From Mycobacterium ostraviense (lineage in GTDB: Bacteria > Actinomycetota > Actinomycetes > Mycobacteriales > Mycobacteriaceae): a stretch of 64,000 nucleotides of DNA. The position numbers were made by a program, and so were the translations under genes. The first letter of the stretch is position 1. Each line of letters opens with the position of its first letter. The notes below the pieces were generated by a model. That model searched no databases and was not told where the DNA came from. It worked only from the letters and a program-made list of their open reading frames with translations. The DNA is taken from the NCBI RefSeq assembly GCF_002705925.1, contig NZ_NKRE01000001.1, forward strand, positions 5,307,697 to 5,371,696, given 5' to 3'. Below, one piece after another: positions 52,711 through 61,349 of this stretch.

Positions 52711-53980
52711 GTCCAGTGAATTCCGGGCGTCAGCCCCGGCCCGGATCAGTCTCTTCGTCGGTAAAGGCGGGGTAGGAAAATCCACACTGGCGGCCGCCAC
52801 CGCAGTGTGCGATGCCGGTGCTGGTCAGCGAGTGCTGCTGGTATCCACCGACCAGGCGCACTCGCTCGGTGATGTGCTGGGCATCTCGGTGCCGCCGACC
52901 GGCCGGGGCGAGCCGGTCCGCGTTCTCGCCGATCTCGAAACCGGGCGATCCGGGTCCGACGGCGGTTTCCTCGACGCCTTGGCGCTGGACACCTTGGCGC
53001 TGCTCGAGGACCGGTGGCGAGACGTCGTCGACGCCTTGGACCGGCGATTCCCCGGTTCCGAGCTGAGTAGCGTTGCGCCAGAGGAACTCTCGGCGTTGCC
53101 CGGGATTCAGGAGGTGCTCGGGCTGCAGGCCGTCGGCGAGCTTGCCACCAGCGGACGTTGGGATCGCGTCGTCGTCGACTGCGCGTCGACCGCGGATGCG
53201 CTGCGAATGTTGACGCTGCCGGCGACCTTCGGACTCTACGTGGAGCGCGCGTGGCCGCGGCATCGCAGGCTCGCCATCGATGACAACCGATCCGCTGCAC
53301 TGGTGGAGTTGCTGGAGCGCACCAGCGCCAGCGTGGACCGGCTCAGCGCCTTGCTGACCGATGGTGACCTGGTCGGCGCGCATCTGGTGCTGACTCCGGA
53401 GCGGGTGGTAGCGGCCGAGGCGGCCCGCACGCTGGGTTCATTGGCGCTGATGGGCATACGCGTCGAAGAGCTGCTGGTCAATCAGGTCCTGGTCCGGGAC
53501 GAGACCTACGAGTACCGCAGCCTGCCCGACCACCCGGCCTTCTACTGGTATGCCGAACGCATCGCCGAGCAACGCGCCGTCCTGGAAGAACTCGACGCCA
53601 CCATCGGTGACCTGGCGCTGGTGCTGGTTCCGCACCTGTCCGGCGAGCCGATCGGCCCCAAGGCGCTGGGCGGTCTGCTCGACGGTGCCCGCCGCCGCCG
53701 AGGGTCGGCGCCGCCGGGTCCGCTGCGGCCTATTGTGGACCTGGAATCCGGGTCGGGGCTTGAGTCGGTATATCGTCTGCGGCTAGCGTTGCCCCAGCTC
53801 GATCCCGGTTCGCTGGCGCTGGGCCGCGCAGACGACGACCTGATCATCAGTGCTGGCGGGGTGCGGCGCAGAGTTCGGTTGGCGTCCGTACTGCGCAGAT
53901 GCACGGTGCTGGACGCGCAACTGCGGGGCAGCGAGCTAACCGTTCGATTTCGACCCAATCCGGAGGTGTGGCCGACGTGA
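52707..53980 (+). CDS. ArsA/GET3-like ATPase with a frame break before the P-loop
   Basis: The Rv2184c type has the deviant Walker A FVGKGGVGKSTLAAAT, then QRVLLVSTDQAHSLGDVLG (switch I) and DRVVVDCASTADALRM (switch II). It belongs to the anion-transporting/tail-anchored-insertion ATPase family. In the P-loop frame no ATG, GTG or TTG occurs between a TGA at 52685 and GTG 52805, which lies after the P-loop. A GTG at 52707, overlapping the TB16.3-like stop, is in another frame. Adding one C to the CCCC run at 52734-52737 joins them as MSPVNSGRQPPARISLFVGKG. I therefore annotate from 52707 with a probable 1-nt loss. Confidence 0.8.
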
Positions 53981-54378
53981 CCGGGGTTCATACCGAGGTT
54001 GGTCCCGAACTGCGCAAGCTTGCACAGGCAATCCTGGATGCGATCGACCCCGCGATGCGCGCCGCGGCCGCGATGGCATCCGGGTCGACCGGTGGCAAAG
54101 CGGCCGCCAAGTGCCAACAGGTGTGGTGTCCGGTATGTGCACTGGCGGCGGTGGTCGGTGGCGAACAGCACCCGTTGCTGACGGTGATCGCCAACCACAG
54201 TGTCGCTTTGCTCAACGTGATTCGCGCCATGGTCGACGACATTGATCGATCGGCAAAACCGCCGCCGGAGGATCCGCCCGGCGGCGGCCTCACCAGCGAG
54301 ACACCGCCGGAGAACGGGTCCGCGGACCCGGGTGCGAAAACGCGCTACCAGCCCATCCCGGTGAGTTTGCAGGAGTGA
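53977..54378 (+). CDS. Conserved actinobacterial protein with a CxxC motif (Rv2183c-like)
   Basis: The 133 residues include VWCPVCALAAVVGGEQHPLL, a CxxC next to a hydrophobic helix, and a Pro/Glu-rich C-terminus. The function is unknown. GTG 53977 overlaps the ATPase stop (GTGA) and has GGAGG at 10 nt, so I prefer it to GTG 53968. Its constant place behind the ArsA-like gene and before the acyltransferase is the main clue to its role. Confidence 0.75.
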   Translation: MTGVHTEVGPELRKLAQAILDAIDPAMRAAAAMASGSTGGKAAAKCQQVWCPVCALAAVVGGEQHPLLTVIANHSVALLNVIRAMVDDIDRSAKPPPEDPPGGGLTSETPPENGSADPGAKTRYQPIPVSLQE

Positions 54379-54465
54379 GCCGCCGCCCGGCGCAGGTGGT
54401 CGCAGCCACGGCAGATGGGTACAGTTGGCCCAGACATTGTTCCGGTGCGGGCGAGAGGGAGGGCC

Positions 54466-55203
54466 ATGTGGTACTACCTTTTCAAGTACGTTTTCATGGG
54501 CCCGCTATTCATTTTGCTCGGCCGGCCGAAAATTGAAGGCGCGGAAAACATTCCGAGTTCCGGGCCGGCGATCCTCGCCAGTAACCACCTTGCCGTGGCG
54601 GACAGCTTCTACCTTCCGTTGGTAGTGCGCCGCCGGATCACCTTTCTGGCAAAGGCCGAATACTTCACCGGCACCGGGCTCAAGGGCTGGATCAACCGCT
54701 GGTTCTACAGCGTCTCCGGGCAGGTGCCCATCGACCGCACCAACGCCGACTCCGCACAAGCAGCGCTGGAAACCGCGGAACGTCTCTTGCGCCGGGGCAA
54801 GTTGCTCGGCATGTACCCCGAAGGCACCCGGTCGCCCGACGGTCGCCTCTACAAGGGAAAGACCGGCCTGGCGCGGCTGGCGCTGCACACCGGGGTTCCG
54901 GTGATTCCGGTGGCGATGATCGGCACCAACGTCGTCAACCCCCCGGGCAAGAAGATGTTGCGGTTCGGCCGGGTGACCGTTCGTTTCGGCAAGCCGATGG
55001 ACTTCACCCGGTTCGAGGGACTGGCCGGCAACCACTTCATCGAGCGGGCCGTCACCGACGAGGTGATGTACGAGCTGATGGAGCTGTCCGGTCAGGAGTA
55101 CGTCGATATCTACGCGGCCAGCGTCAAAGGCGGCAGCAACGGTGCCGGGGCTCATCCCGGTCCGCAGGACGCCGCCAGGATCCCCGAGACCGCTGCCGGC
55201 TGA
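54466..55203 (+). CDS. PlsC-type 1-acylglycerol-3-phosphate acyltransferase
   Basis: The 245 residues match Rv2182c. The acyltransferase block I H(x4)D is NHLAVAD (His41, Asp46), block III is MYPEGTRSPDGRLYKGK, and VPVIPVAMIGT follows. It transfers an acyl chain to lysophospholipid at the membrane; the N-terminus (WYYLFKYVFMGPLFILLG) is a membrane-associating helix. ATG 54466 has AGGGAGGG just upstream. It abuts the convergent GT87 gene with no space between stops. Confidence 0.92.
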   Translation: MWYYLFKYVFMGPLFILLGRPKIEGAENIPSSGPAILASNHLAVADSFYLPLVVRRRITFLAKAEYFTGTGLKGWINRWFYSVSGQVPIDRTNADSAQAALETAERLLRRGKLLGMYPEGTRSPDGRLYKGKTGLARLALHTGVPVIPVAMIGTNVVNPPGKKMLRFGRVTVRFGKPMDFTRFEGLAGNHFIERAVTDEVMYELMELSGQEYVDIYAASVKGGSNGAGAHPGPQDAARIPETAAG

Positions 55204-56490
55204 TCAGGCCGCGGCCGTCGACACCGGGGTCCGCCCCGGCTCGGGCGAGCGCTCCGTCGTCAGCCGGGTGGTTACGGTGAGGCCGGCAACGACGATGACC
55301 GCCAGCGCCCACCACACGTAGGACATCCCGGCGAGTTGACGCCACCAACCCGCGGTGGCCTCCCGGTGCTTGGGCAGCAGATCGATCGGCGCCCATCTCA
55401 TCAGCGCCACCCCGGCGGCGGTAACCACGGCCAGCGCCGCATTTCGCCGCCGCCAGGCCAACACCCCGGTCACCAGAACCGCCGGCAGCATCCACACCCA
55501 GTGGTGGGACCACGAAACCGGTGAAACCACCAACCCGAACAACGCCACGCAAATCACGGCCAGGGCCGGTTCGTCGGCCCGCAGCACTCGGCGCATCGCC
55601 CATACCGTCGCAACCAGCACCACCAGCGACAGGACCACCCACAGCAGGAAGCTTTCGTGCTCGCCGATCGGCAGCCGGGCCAGCGCACCCGCGATGTTCT
55701 GGTCGGTGTTCAACGAAGCCGAACCGATCCGGTCGGTGTGGTGCAGGGTATGGGTCCAGTACTCGCGGGAATCACGCCACGCCAGCGCGAAGCCGGCCAG
55801 CGTCGCAGCCGCGAAGGACGCCAGGGCTGTCAGCGCCGCCCGGCCGTCCCGGCGCAGCAGGAAGTAGAGCAGAAACACCGCCGGAGTCAGTTTCAGTGCC
55901 ATCCCCAAGCCGAGCAGCAGGCCCCGCGGCCACGGCGTGCGGCGCGGGAAACAATCCAAGATCACCAAGGTCATCAGCACGGCGTTGATCTGGCCGAAGG
56001 CGAAGTTGGAGCTCAGCGGCTCCAGCCAGATCGACGCCGGAGCCACGATGATCACCGCCAACCACAGCCGGCGCACCCAGGCCGGCCCGGGCAGCAGCGT
56101 CGAAGTGGGCCATACATTCAGACCGGTCAGCACGACCACCGTCGAGGCGATCAGCACCACCAGCGTCAGCAGCGTGATCGCGATGCTGGCGGCCGGCATC
56201 TTCAACCAGGCGAACGGGCTGAACACCACCGCGGCCAGCGGAGGGTAGGTGAACGGCAGGTCCAGCCCGATGGGTGTGTGGAACTTCACGTCGCCGCTGT
56301 ACAGCGGACGCCCGTCCAACCAGGCCTGACCGCCCATCTGATAGATGTCGATGTCGATGCGGTAGGGGATGTGTCCGAACAACTTCCAGGCCACGTAGCC
56401 CAGTGCCCCGGCGGCCACCAGCCCAAGCAGGCACCATAACGAGACCCGCCCGAGTCGACTGCCCAGCTCGGGCGACCGCCATGTACTCAT
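55204..56490 (-). CDS. GT87 alpha-(1,2)-mannosyltransferase
   Basis: The 428 residues match Rv2181, which adds alpha-1,2-mannose branches in lipomannan/lipoarabinomannan using polyprenyl-phosphomannose. It is a GT-C polytopic membrane protein with about ten helices. The first extracytoplasmic loop carries the acidic catalytic region (YRIDIDIYQMGGQAWLDG), with YPPLAAVVFSPFAWL after it. It is divergent from the damaged membrane gene across 109 nt and works with pimB' and mptA, also in this window. Confidence 0.93.
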   Translation of the reverse strand: MSTWRSPELGSRLGRVSLWCLLGLVAAGALGYVAWKLFGHIPYRIDIDIYQMGGQAWLDGRPLYSGDVKFHTPIGLDLPFTYPPLAAVVFSPFAWLKMPAASIAITLLTLVVLIASTVVVLTGLNVWPTSTLLPGPAWVRRLWLAVIIVAPASIWLEPLSSNFAFGQINAVLMTLVILDCFPRRTPWPRGLLLGLGMALKLTPAVFLLYFLLRRDGRAALTALASFAAATLAGFALAWRDSREYWTHTLHHTDRIGSASLNTDQNIAGALARLPIGEHESFLLWVVLSLVVLVATVWAMRRVLRADEPALAVICVALFGLVVSPVSWSHHWVWMLPAVLVTGVLAWRRRNAALAVVTAAGVALMRWAPIDLLPKHREATAGWWRQLAGMSYVWWALAVIVVAGLTVTTRLTTERSPEPGRTPVSTAAA

Positions 56491-56599
56491 GTCAAAGACA
56501 GCCTAATCGTTACCGAGGCGGTCGCTTGCCGCCACAGCGCGGCTCAGGCCGCTTAGGCCTCGCCTGCGTCGGCCGGCGTAGTTTTTGCGGAGTGCTCCA

Positions 56600-57215
56600 A
56601 TGGCTGCAGCATGACTGCCCCTGCTGTGCTGCCTGGTCGCCTTTATCCTGACCTTTTTTGTGACGCGCACCTTCGCCCGCATCATCCGTCGCCGCCCCGG
56701 CGATGCGCCACCGCCCAGCTGGTGGCAGCCTCGCAATATCTACATCGGGTCCGTGCACGTCCACCACGTGGCTTTCGGCGTGCTGGTGGTGATGGTCTCC
56801 GGGCGGGCGCTGGTGACGCTGTCCGTCGGCGGACGCGCACCCGAGTTCGCGGTGTCGGCGACATTTTTCGGAATCGGCGCGGCACTGGTGCTCGACGAGT
56901 ACGCGTTGATCCTGCATCTGTCCGATGTCTACTGGGAGGAAGACGGACGCACCTCGGTGGACGCGGTTCGCCGCCGTAGCCGTGGCGGGGTTGTTGACCC
57001 TGGGATTCCATCCGCTGATGTTTGTCCTGACGATCTGGTCGGACACCAATTCCGTGATATGGCATGCCGCGCTGGTCGGCGGCGTGCTGCTGACGCTGCC
57101 GCTGGCGGTGGTGGTCCTGTTCAAGGGCAAGGTGTGGACGGGGCTGCTCGGCATGTCCATGGTGGTGCTGCTGATCGTCGGCGCGATCCGGTTGTCGCGT
57201 CCGCATGCCCCGTGA
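56600..57215 (+). pseudogene. Rv2180c-like integral membrane protein gene, frame broken
   Basis: Pieces of a multi-helix membrane protein occur in two frames. The first reads LPLLCCLVAFILTFFVTR, IGSVHVHHVAFGVLVVMVSG and LDEYALILHLSDVYWEEDGRTSVDAV; the second, from 56974, reads FAAVAVAGLLTLGFHPLMFVLTIW to the stop at 57215. The join needs one extra base removed or two restored at about 56973. At the 5' end no ATG, GTG or TTG opens the frame before the first helix: ATG 56600 is followed in frame by TGA 56612, and ATG 56611 is out of frame. Either the gene is decayed, or both breaks are sequence errors. Confidence 0.65.
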
Positions 57216-57458
57216 GCACGGTGGCGATACAGCGCCCGGCCGGACAAGATGCGCCGTGCCCTGCAGCGTGAACGTATACCCTGCGCCGCCCCGTGGTACG
57301 GGCCACGCTGTGACTGCAATGTGCGATCGCCGGAACCCCGCGTGGCCCGACGAACATGCCGTGGACGCCCGGTTGGACCTCGACTCCATCCCGCGCCACC
57401 GCCGAAGGCTGCCGAACGCCTGCTGACCGCGCGATAGCCTGCCCGGATAAACTGCGAT

Positions 57459-58046
57459 GTGCGGTACTTCTATGACACCGAATTCATCGAAGACGGCCGC
57501 ACCATCGAGTTGATCTCCATCGGGATGGTCGCCGAGGACGGCCGCGAGTACTACGCCGTCTCCACGGAGTTCGACCCCCAGCGTGCCGGCAGCTGGGTTC
57601 GCTCCCATGTCCTGCCGAAGCTGCCGTCGCCGGGTTCGCAGCTGTGGCGCTCACGCCGGCAGATCCGTGCCGACCTGGAGGAGTTCCTCGGTGTGGGCGG
57701 CGACGACCCGATCGAGCTGTGGGCCTGGGTGGGCGCCTACGACCACGTCGCGCTGTGTCAGTTGTGGGGTCCGATGCCGGAGCTGCCAACGGCGATACCT
57801 CGCTTCACTAGGGAACTGCGGCAACTATGGGAGGACCGCGGATGCCCGCGCCTGCCGGCGCGGTCGCGTGATGCTCACGACGCGCTGGTCGACGCGCGCG
57901 ACCAGTTGCGACGATTCCGGATCATCACTTCGGTCGGCAACGCCGGCCCGCGTCCGGCCCGGGGTGGGAGCACGCCCCGCGGCTCCCGCGTGCGGGCGGT
58001 GAGCGGGCCAGACCGGCGACCAGACCCGGCAGGCGGACCGTATTGA
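57459..58046 (+). CDS. DEDDh 3'-5' exoribonuclease (RNase AS-like)
   Basis: This corresponds to Rv2179c, a polyadenylate-preferring RNase. The catalytic acids are Asp6 and Glu8 in YFYDTEF, the third lies in WAWVGAYDHVAL, and the His-Asp pair is in HDALVDARDQL. It is compact, with no extra domain. The frame extends about 27 residues beyond the usual 168, as a Pro/Arg/Gly-rich tail that may not be structured. GTG 57459 precedes the first strand directly. The 243 nt before it show no gene. Confidence 0.9.
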   Translation: MRYFYDTEFIEDGRTIELISIGMVAEDGREYYAVSTEFDPQRAGSWVRSHVLPKLPSPGSQLWRSRRQIRADLEEFLGVGGDDPIELWAWVGAYDHVALCQLWGPMPELPTAIPRFTRELRQLWEDRGCPRLPARSRDAHDALVDARDQLRRFRIITSVGNAGPRPARGGSTPRGSRVRAVSGPDRRPDPAGGPY

Positions 58047-58098
58047 CGGCGACGTTCGCCCTGATCAGCGCAAGCCTCAACCCGGTTACCATGTACCG

Positions 58099-59487
58099 AT
58101 GAACTGGACCGTCGATATTCCGATCGACCAGCTGCCGCCGTTGCCGCCGCTGCCTGCCGGCTTGCGCACCCGGCTGGACGCCGCGCTGGCCAAGCCCGCG
58201 GCCCAGCAGCCCAGCTGGCCCGCGGACCAGGCGTTGGCGATGCGCACGGTGCTCGAAAGCGTTCCGCCGGTGACGGTGCCATCTGAGATCGTCCGCCTGC
58301 AGGAACAGTTGGCACAGGTCGCCAAGGGTGAGGCATTCCTCTTGCAAGGCGGTGACTGCGCGGAGACGTTCGTCGACAACACCGAACCCCACATCCGCGG
58401 CAACATCCGCGCGCTGCTGCAGATGGCCGTGGTACTGACCTACGGCGCCAGCATGCCGGTGGTGAAGGTGGCCCGCATCGCCGGTCAGTACGCCAAACCG
58501 CGGTCGGCCGATATCGATGCGCTGGGCTTGAAGTCTTATCGCGGCGACATGATCAACGGCTTCGCCCCGGACGCGGCGGTGCGCGAGCACGACCCGTCGC
58601 GGCTGGTGCGCGCCTACGCCAACGCCAGTGCGGCGATGAACCTGGTGCGAGCATTGACGTCGTCGGGCCTGGCGTCGCTGCACCTGGTCCACGACTGGAA
58701 CCGGGAATTCGTCCGGACCTCGCCGGCCGGCGCTCGCTATGAGGCGCTGGCCACCGAAATCGATCGGGGACTGCGATTCATGAGCGCCTGCGGGGTGGCC
58801 GACCGCAATCTGCAGACCGCCGAGATCTATGCCAGCCATGAGGCATTGGTGCTCGACTACGAGCGGGCCATGCTGCGGCTGTCCGAAGGGGAGGATGGCG
58901 AACCGCAACTGTATGACCTGTCGGCGCACACCGTGTGGATCGGCGAGCGGACCCGGCAACTCGACGGCGCGCACATCGCGTTCGCCGAGGTGATCGCCAA
59001 CCCGATCGGGGTCAAGATCGGCCCGACGATGACACCCGAGCTGGCGGTGGAGTACGTCGAGCGGCTCGATCCGCACAACAAGCCGGGCCGGTTGACGCTG
59101 GTCAGCAGGCTGGGCAACAACAAGGTCCGTGACCTGCTGCCGCGGATCATCGAGAAGGTGCAGGCCACCGGTCACCAGGTGATCTGGCAGTGTGACCCGA
59201 TGCACGGCAACACCCATGAGTCCTCCACGGGGTACAAGACCAGGCACTTCGATCGCATCGTCGACGAAGTGCAGGGCTTTTTCGAGGTGCATCGCGCCCT
59301 GGGCACCCACCCCGGCGGCATCCACGTCGAGATCACCGGTGAAGACGTCACCGAGTGTCTGGGTGGCGCACAAGATATTTCGGACAGCGATCTGGCCGGA
59401 CGGTACGAGACCGCGTGTGATCCGCGGCTCAACACCCAGCAATCGCTGGAACTGGCCTTTCTAGTGGCCGAGATGCTGCGCGACTAA
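58099..59487 (+). CDS. aroG: DAHP synthase, class II (first step of the shikimate pathway)
   Basis: AroG condenses erythrose 4-phosphate and phosphoenolpyruvate. The 462 residues equal M. tuberculosis AroG. Class II signatures are FLLQGGDCAETF (metal Cys), RIAGQYAKPRS, GVKIGPTM, WQCDPMHGNTHES and GGIHVEITGEDVTECLGG. In M. tuberculosis it is feedback-inhibited by Phe plus Trp and activates chorismate mutase; trpD, which uses the pathway, is also in the window. It begins 52 nt after the RNase gene and ends 6 nt before a hairpin. Confidence 0.97.
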   Translation: MNWTVDIPIDQLPPLPPLPAGLRTRLDAALAKPAAQQPSWPADQALAMRTVLESVPPVTVPSEIVRLQEQLAQVAKGEAFLLQGGDCAETFVDNTEPHIRGNIRALLQMAVVLTYGASMPVVKVARIAGQYAKPRSADIDALGLKSYRGDMINGFAPDAAVREHDPSRLVRAYANASAAMNLVRALTSSGLASLHLVHDWNREFVRTSPAGARYEALATEIDRGLRFMSACGVADRNLQTAEIYASHEALVLDYERAMLRLSEGEDGEPQLYDLSAHTVWIGERTRQLDGAHIAFAEVIANPIGVKIGPTMTPELAVEYVERLDPHNKPGRLTLVSRLGNNKVRDLLPRIIEKVQATGHQVIWQCDPMHGNTHESSTGYKTRHFDRIVDEVQGFFEVHRALGTHPGGIHVEITGEDVTECLGGAQDISDSDLAGRYETACDPRLNTQQSLELAFLVAEMLRD

Positions 59488-59493
59488 GTTGGT

Positions 59494-59549
59494 GAGCAGA
59501 CGCAAAATCCGGTGAAACACAGGGGTTTTCGAGGATTGTGCGTCTGCTC
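59494..59549. terminator. Bidirectional hairpin between aroG and pknL
   Basis: gagcagacgcaaaatcc (59494-59510) pairs with 59533-59549 at 16 of 17 positions, with a 22-nt loop. It lies in the 94-nt gap between two convergent genes. The AAAA/TTTG part of the stem gives a U-rich segment for aroG transcripts. The outer GCAGACGCA core is the same as in the adoK/asnB hairpin, which suggests a recurring mycobacterial palindrome. Confidence 0.75.
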
Positions 59550-59581
59550 GCAAGCGGGAGGTGGGGCCAGCTCGCGGCCCG

Positions 59582-60874
59582 TTACAGCAGTCCGCTCAGA
59601 TTGCTGCCGATCGTCCACGCCGCGGTCGCGACCAGCCCGGTGATCGCCAGCACGACCGCCACCCAGATCAGCACCATGCGGCGGGCATACTGGCGTGCCC
59701 AGACGAATTCGTCCATCGAGATGCCGGCGAATTGCCCTGACACCGGCTGGTATTCGTATTCTTCCGATTCGGCATCCGGGCGGGCCGCCGATACCGGCTC
59801 GGCCCAGCGCCCCGGTTCTCGGGTCAGTTCGCGAGTCGGGTGGCGAACCGGTGGCCGCGGCTGCTGGGCGATCCGGCTGCGATGCAGCACGGCCGACCGG
59901 TGCTGGGCCGAGTTGTGCGGCGCGGGCACCCGAAAGTCCGGAAGTGCCAGTTCCTCGGCGATCGACTCGAGATCGGCGCTCATCTCGATGGCGTCGGCGT
60001 ACCTTTCGGCAGGGTCACGGGCGGTCGCGCAGGCCACAAATTCGTCGAATTGCGTTGGCACACCATCGATTACAGAGCTAGGTGGTGGCACGTCGCGGTC
60101 CAGCCGCTGGTAGGCGATCGACAGTGCTGAATCGCCGCTGAACGGCGTGTGGCCGGTCAGCAACTCGTAGGTGAGAATTCCGACCGAGTAGACATCGCTG
60201 CGGGGGCCGGCCTGGCCGTCGCGCACCTGCTCGGGAGACAAATACGCCGCGGTGCCCAAAATGACGCTGGCCGAAGTGATTCCAGCGGCCGCGACGGCCC
60301 GGACCAATCCGAAATCGGCGATCTTGACCTCGCCGTCATCGGAGATCAACACGTTTTCGGGCTTGACGTCGCGGTGCACCAGGCCGGCCCGATGCGCGGC
60401 GGCCAGCCCGCCCAACAGCGGGCGCAGTACGGCCACCACGGCATGCGGGGGCATCGGTCCGCGTTCGGCCAGCAGTTCGCGCAGCGTGCCGCCTTCGACG
60501 AGTTCCATCACCAGAAACGGGTGCCGGGCATCCAGCCCTTGGTCGTAGACCGCAACCAGGCCGGGGTTCTTCAACCGGGCGACCGTGCGGGCCTCGAGGT
60601 GGAAGCGGGTGAGAAATTGTTCGTCGCCCGCATACCGGGAGTCCATCACCTTGAGGGCGACGGGGCGGTCCAGCCGCACGTCGAGACCGCGGTAGACCGT
60701 CGAGGTCCCGCCGCTGGCGATCTTGGCCTGGACCAGGTAGCGGCCGTCTAGCAGCGCGCTGTCCAACGGATCCGAAGTGCCGGCTTCGGCTCGGTGACGA
60801 TGTGGGCCGGCACGGCCCGAGATGGGGGTCCCTCCCGCTTGCGGGGGAGAGCCGGGCACTTCAGCTTCAGCCAC
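59582..60874 (-). CDS. pknL: Ser/Thr protein kinase PknL
   Basis: The 430-residue transmembrane kinase has the glycine loop IASGGTSTVYRG, the ATP lysine K75 (PVALK), catalytic D169 in HRDVKPEN, DFG at 187-189 and an activation loop with ITSASVILGTAAYLSPEQ. A juxtamembrane region (300-390) precedes one membrane helix (MVLIWVAVVLAITGLVATAAW) and a very short outside end. PknL phosphorylates the neighbouring Rv2175c product. GTG 60874 is the only start close enough; it makes the N-terminus about 30 residues longer than in M. tuberculosis, and that extra part includes a GC palindrome. Confidence 0.93.
   Translation of the reverse strand: MAEAEVPGSPPQAGGTPISGRAGPHRHRAEAGTSDPLDSALLDGRYLVQAKIASGGTSTVYRGLDVRLDRPVALKVMDSRYAGDEQFLTRFHLEARTVARLKNPGLVAVYDQGLDARHPFLVMELVEGGTLRELLAERGPMPPHAVVAVLRPLLGGLAAAHRAGLVHRDVKPENVLISDDGEVKIADFGLVRAVAAAGITSASVILGTAAYLSPEQVRDGQAGPRSDVYSVGILTYELLTGHTPFSGDSALSIAYQRLDRDVPPPSSVIDGVPTQFDEFVACATARDPAERYADAIEMSADLESIAEELALPDFRVPAPHNSAQHRSAVLHRSRIAQQPRPPVRHPTRELTREPGRWAEPVSAARPDAESEEYEYQPVSGQFAGISMDEFVWARQYARRMVLIWVAVVLAITGLVATAAWTIGSNLSGLL
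60831..60849. repeat. GC-rich palindrome at the pknL 5' end
   Basis: cctcccgcttgcgggggag forms an imperfect palindrome (stem cctcccgc/gcgggggag). It falls inside the extra N-terminal coding of pknL, in a stretch without counterpart in M. tuberculosis PknL as I remember it. Closely similar short palindromes are, to my recollection, scattered in genomes of slow-growing mycobacteria, so this may be one copy of a small dispersed repeat. Confidence 0.4.
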
Positions 60875-60904
60875 GGGGCCATCGTAGGTGGCGGCGCGAA
60901 TCGG

Positions 60905-61344
60905 ATGAGACAACGTGCACCAAGCTCTACACTTGCGCCGTGGGCAGCATTCCGGCCGGCGATGATGTTCTGGATCCCAACGAGCCAACCTACGACCTGC
61001 CCCGGGTCGCCGAACTTCTCGGTGTGCCGATCAGCAAGGTGCACCAGCAGCTGCGCGAAGGTCACCTGGTCGCGGTGCGGCGTGCCGGCGGCGTAGTGGT
61101 GCCGCAAGTGTTCTTCACCAAATCCGGCCAGGTGGTCAAGAGCCTGCCGGGACTGTTGACGATCCTGCACGACGGCGGCTACCGCGATACCGAGATCGTG
61201 CGCTGGCTGTTCACCCCCGACCCGTCGCTGACCATTACCCGCGACGGCTCACGCGATGTCGTGAGCAACGCTCGCCCGGTCGATGCGCTCCACGCCCACC
61301 AGGCGCGCGAAGTCGTGCGTCGCGCCCAGGCTATGGCGTATTGA
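60905..61344 (+). CDS. PknL substrate, winged-helix DNA-binding protein, with a frame break
   Basis: The core (VGSIPAGDDVLDP to the end AREVVRRAQAMAY) matches Rv2175c, a small wHTH DNA-binding protein: DLPRVAELLGVPISKVHQQLREGHL is the recognition region. It is intact from GTG 60940 (134 residues). In another frame, ATG 60905 opens MRQRAPSSTLAP, which resembles the M. tuberculosis N-terminus MPGRAPGSTLAR and includes the equivalent of Thr9, the PknL phosphosite. One missing base in gcgccgtgg (60935-60943) would join the two. I annotate from 60905 on that basis; as written, only the core is translated. It is divergent from pknL. Confidence 0.8.
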
Positions 61345-61349
61345 GGTCC

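Noticed and set aside
60928..60940. A leaderless promoter (TACACT six bases before GTG 60940)
   Set aside because: The region probably belongs to the N-terminal coding of the Rv2175c-like gene, so the match is more likely fortuitous.
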